From Gyrodactylus bullatarudis (lineage: Eukaryota; Platyhelminthes; Monogenea; Gyrodactylidea; Gyrodactylidae), in assembly GCA_012064415.1 (NCBI GenBank), contig SSNU01000055.1, positions 992,001 to 1,056,000 on the forward strand: a stretch of DNA of 64,000 nucleotides, in the 5' to 3' direction. Position 1 is the first letter of the stretch; every line of letters starts with the position of its first letter. Shown here in pieces: positions 61,201 to 64,000 of the stretch. The notes below the pieces were generated by a model that was not told where the DNA came from, made no database searches, and saw only the letters and a list, made by a program, of their open reading frames with translations. The translations under genes and the position numbers were made by a program.

Positions 61201-63332
61201 GATTGATCCTTTTCTAATTTATTCTCTGTCTCTTTAATCATACATTCGAATTTATTGATTAATTCATCTCTTTTTGAAATATATACATTGTATATTGAGT
61301 ATGGGGGATATAAAATTTATATTCCTATGGATCCTTCTCTTTTTAGAACTATAGAATTAAATTTATTTTCCTCTCTGTTATATAGGCGTTTTTAATCTCC
61401 ATACAATTTAGTCGACAGAGAAAATTGGGTGAACAACATTCCTATCTTGTAAACTATAATGCAAAATTTTATTCTTGAGATATCTTCTTAGCTAGATGAC
61501 AGAAGGACCAATTTTTTCAGACCAAATCCATATTACGAGAACAAACTTTTACAAAATTAACATGGTTTTCTAGGGATTTTATAAACTATCGAAATTTCAT
61601 TGATTTTCAAGTAGTGAAAATGATCAATAAATTTAAATTCAACCCTCTAACGTTACTGCGGTGTATCATTTGATAACACTAGGCTAATTTCGATCTTAAA
61701 AATCTTCTTTTGGCCACTCTGACACTTTAAAATCAGTATGAATTTCCTGCTAAAAAATGAAAATTTCAAATTTTTTGAAAAAAATCAGTTCTTCTTTACT
61801 TAATACATTAACAAGTCTTTGTCGATATGCAACTCCTCTCTAGAATCTTTCTGAGAATTCGTTCTATTTTGTAGGTATAATGAAGAAGCAAGAGTTTGAA
61901 GAATTTCTCATCTAATCCACTGTATTCTGATAAGAGTATAGTTATTAATGGCTTGATTGATATTCTTCCAGGTACCAATTCATCAATTCCATCTTCCAGT
62001 GGAGCTTCCTCTATAGCTGGTGGCATGAACAGATTGCCCCATCAACCGCACAGAAATCATGCTCCGAGCAATCATCAACATCGTATTCATAACAACATGA
62101 AAAATACTGCTAATTCAATACCCGGGTCCATTGGACACTTGTCTGATGTTTCTTCCCAGAATGGTCAACCCGTTGGCAATGCTAACAATAATCAGAACAT
62201 GTTAAAGAACAATTCCAATCGTTTCCAAAAGAAGAATGTTAGCCATGAAGACGAGTATTACTACGAGACTGAAGAGGATGACGGTATCATCACCTCAAGT
62301 GAAATTGAAGATGACAGCCAATCAGATCTAGAGAGTATGTTCCTCTTAATTCCCTACAGATAATAATGATAATCACGCCGAATGAAAAAAATCAATATTT
62401 ACACGTTTAAAGAAAAGTCTATCAATTGTTCCGTAGTGATTAATACATTGGATAAAAGAACATCTCTCCTATCATTATGGGCAATCTTTTCAACATGCAT
62501 TTCTTCTTCGTAAATGGGAAATGTCATTTTCCTTAAACTCGGTGCACTTTGAATTTTCTCTTTCTCCATTTTGGACACTTTTTAATCCCTGATCGTACAG
62601 ACTTAGTCTACATTAATCATCAGTGAAATACATTTTTCTTATCGAGAAAGATCCCTTTTATGTTAGACATAAATCAATCTCTTTTATAGCACTTGTTATT
62701 ACACCAGAAGCTAGACATTTGTTCAATTCTTTTATCATTTAAATTGGATTATTCTTTCAGGCTATGAGATGAACAGAGTTAAATCCCAATTGAAGCGTCT
62801 CTCGATGAAGCCAGACTATCACAATTCCCAAGCGTTAATGAATCAACATCCCCAGAGTGTTATGCATCCCAACAACAACTCTCATGATAACCATTCAAGC
62901 TCACCCTCCTTATCTGTTCCCTATAGCCAAAACCATCATAATTCCCAACATCAGTCGAATGTTTCAGGTCATCAACCGACCCACCATCAGAACCAGTCAA
63001 CCTCATCAACTACCAATGGAAATTTAATGAGCAATTCAACTGATCGTAGTGTCAAAAAGGTTTACTCCAATCGTGGCAACTACTCTGATAACTATTTTGA
63101 GAATAATAGACTAGTTATGAATGCCCATCATCAGTCTGGAGAGAGTAGACCTTCACAACACTATCAATCCTCAAGGAACAATCATACTAATAACCCGTTG
63201 AGGAATCAGCAACACTTTCATTCAGACCACCTGTCCACAGATGACTACTCTTCCGATAATGGACCGGAAAATTTGCGAAAAGACGATAAAAGGTATACCA
63301 AGAGGACCTCGCCTACAACTAGAAAAAGATCT
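52270..63332 (+). CDS. Abl: Abl-type non-receptor tyrosine kinase (continues past the window)
   Basis: Twelve exons: 52270-52354, 52418-52543, 52602-52793, 53060-53550, 57797-58186, 58468-58733, 58971-59144, 59251-59417, 59727-59816, 59894-60376, 61972-62334 and 62761-63332. They give 1133 codons with consistent phases and an open 3' donor. Domains: SH3 (about 50-130, [19 protein letters not shown]); an Asn/Ser-rich connector; SH2 (242 to about 325, [14 protein letters not shown]); kinase (about 385-640). Key residues: glycine loop GWGQYG, Lys425, Glu441, Thr470 gatekeeper, HRD Asp518, DFG Asp536, activation-loop Tyr549 ([14 protein letters not shown]). After the kinase comes a disordered Gln/Met/His/Asn-rich tail. 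The F-actin-binding domain expected at the C-terminus is not in the window. MGANQ at the start suggests N-myristoylation, though Val at position 6 is a poor fit. Role: actin and adhesion signalling. Confidence 0.95.
53551..57796 (+). other. Abl intron 4
   Basis: A 4.2-kb intron splits the SH2 domain. It has a (CA)n microsatellite at 53786-53802 and the antisense small ORF at 56969-57247. The remainder is AT-rich, with no other feature recognised. Confidence 0.6.
56969..57247 (-). CDS. Candidate small secreted peptide, antisense in Abl intron
   Basis: A 92-codon frame on the minus strand starts with a strongly hydrophobic leader ([20 protein letters not shown]) that looks like a signal peptide. 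It is followed by two cysteines, a dibasic site (SIRR), an acidic stretch ([11 protein letters not shown]) and the C-terminus [14 protein letters not shown] before TAA. A degraded homologous copy of its 3' half lies on the plus strand at about 63745-63870. In the 14-codon C-terminal block the two copies differ at three sites, all synonymous. TATAAAAG lies at 57262-57269 on this strand but only about 15 bp upstream of the ATG, too near for a normal TSS. It could be a real precursor gene, a transposon-carried fragment, or chance. Confidence 0.35.
   Translation of the reverse strand: MLKKSFLVLQRLIFLIVLMTANLNTFSNIYCKMYISDINSDTSCINLKTEPVSIRRNFNFLEDIEDGRILSNNEPFITPVLIRLLHRLDIYT
60377..61971 (+). 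other. Abl intron 10
   Basis: A 1.6-kb intron between the two Gln/Asn/His-rich tail exons. It is AT-rich. A reading frame continues upstream of the acceptor at 61971, but that acceptor (TTCTTCCAG) keeps the phase. Confidence 0.55.
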
Positions 63333-64000
63333 GTAAGTATTTCCACCCCCCTTTCCTCCTCCATTCTTTCTCTAGCAATTGAATCCCTTGAGATGTCCTC
63401 TCATCTTGAATTGCATTTTACCAGCTATTCACTTTCAAGTGTTTAACTTTGATCTCGAGTCTGATTCAAGAGCTGTTCAGCATCAAGTTGAAAATCTAAG
63501 AATCTCATTCATGAAAATTAGAAAAAGTAGCAAGGTTGGTCCATGAAACTAATCGGTTTCATTGTCTTTTACAGATTTGAAAAAAGGTAGAAATTGAAAA
63601 AATACCGATTTTTTTGGTCAGCCTTCCATAGGTTGTAAAATAGTGCTGGAGCAAATACAACAAACCGATGACTATTTAATCATAACTATTAGCATAGCCA
63701 AAACTAAATATTTTGTGGGAAATATTGCCGAACTTCTTCAAATATATTAGATTCTGATTTTAATGAAAAATTCATTATGAGGATTTGAAGACAAGTGAAT
63801 CATTAGTAATAAAGCTTTTATTTCACCGGTTCTCATCAGACTCTTACACCGGCTAGATATTTATACAAAATTATAAACAGAATTGGGATCCTCTTATAAG
63901 TTAAATCATTTCCCAGATTTAGTAAAGAAAATTTGATATAGTGGTGATGGCCGGATGTATCTAGGGCATCTTTCTTCTCTTTAGGTAATGATGTAACGTT
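63333..64000 (+). other. Start of the next Abl intron, to window edge
   Basis: After the donor GTAAGT at 63333 I see no further Abl exon before the window ends. The only feature is the degraded small-peptide copy near 63745-63870. Confidence 0.5.
63745..63870 (+). pseudogene. Degraded copy of the antisense small-peptide ORF
   Basis: This stretch aligns with the 3' half of the 56969-57247 frame in reverse orientation, ending GTTCTCATCAGACTCTTACA and then GATATTTATACA. The last 14 codons are intact ([14 protein letters not shown]). Upstream there is a one-base deletion and an in-frame TGA, so the copy as seen cannot encode the full peptide unless the block is a separate exon. Confidence 0.5.

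Noticed and set aside
1..64000. CRISPR arrays, operons, tRNA or rRNA genes
   Set aside because: No spaced repeat array, no rRNA-like sequence and no convincing tRNA cloverleaf was found; the DNA is animal nuclear sequence with spliced genes.

Overview
The window is animal nuclear DNA: strongly AT-rich, with GT-AG introns, no operons, and many fold-back (MITE-like) repeats. The gene set (an N-CoR corepressor, Abl kinase, RFWD3, ARPC2, ELOVL elongase, MBOAT, UNC93-like carrier, Kunitz-like protein, PEHE/MSL1-like and ePHD proteins) is metazoan. Gene style and repeat load fit an arthropod, possibly a parasitic copepod, but that placement is inference. Gene models were assembled by hand from splice sites and reading phase. 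For every complete multi-exon model the summed coding length is a multiple of three with one terminal stop.

Layout. 1-2.5 kb: 3' end of a C2H2 zinc-finger gene (+), then a convergent ePHD gene (-). 2.5-13.2 kb: a 16-exon N-CoR/SMRTER homologue (+), with a 628-bp inverted-repeat element in one intron. 15.5-22 kb: an orphan single-pass membrane protein with a duplicated FN3-like module (+). 22-27.5 kb: repeat-rich DNA (hAT-type MITEs, a 1.3-kb TA-flanked fold-back element) around a small secreted Kunitz-like gene (-). 27.6-32.7 kb: fatty-acid elongase (+). 33-34.7 kb: ARPC2 (-). 35.6-39.3 kb: UNC93-like transporter (-) carrying a LINE reverse-transcriptase remnant. 39.8-42.6 kb: RFWD3 (-). 42.9-43.3 kb: small protein (-). 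43.5-47.6 kb: unrecognised gene of at least 14 exons (-). 48.1-49.1 kb: PEHE-domain MSL1-like gene (-), sharing a 169-bp promoter interval with an MBOAT acyltransferase (+, 49.3-51.9 kb). 52.3 kb to beyond the right edge: Abl tyrosine kinase (+), with a small antisense secreted-peptide candidate inside its first large intron.

The genes do not form one pathway. Several concern nuclear regulation (N-CoR, ePHD, PEHE/MSL1-like, RFWD3), cytoskeletal signalling (Abl, ARPC2) and lipid metabolism (ELOVL, MBOAT). The most striking feature is a population of extremely short introns (22, 25, 29, 30, 31, 33 and 35 nt) in at least seven genes. The shortest two are each needed to keep an otherwise convincing protein in frame. 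Second is the orphan receptor-like gene, and third a small candidate secreted-peptide gene with a degraded homologous copy 6.6 kb away.
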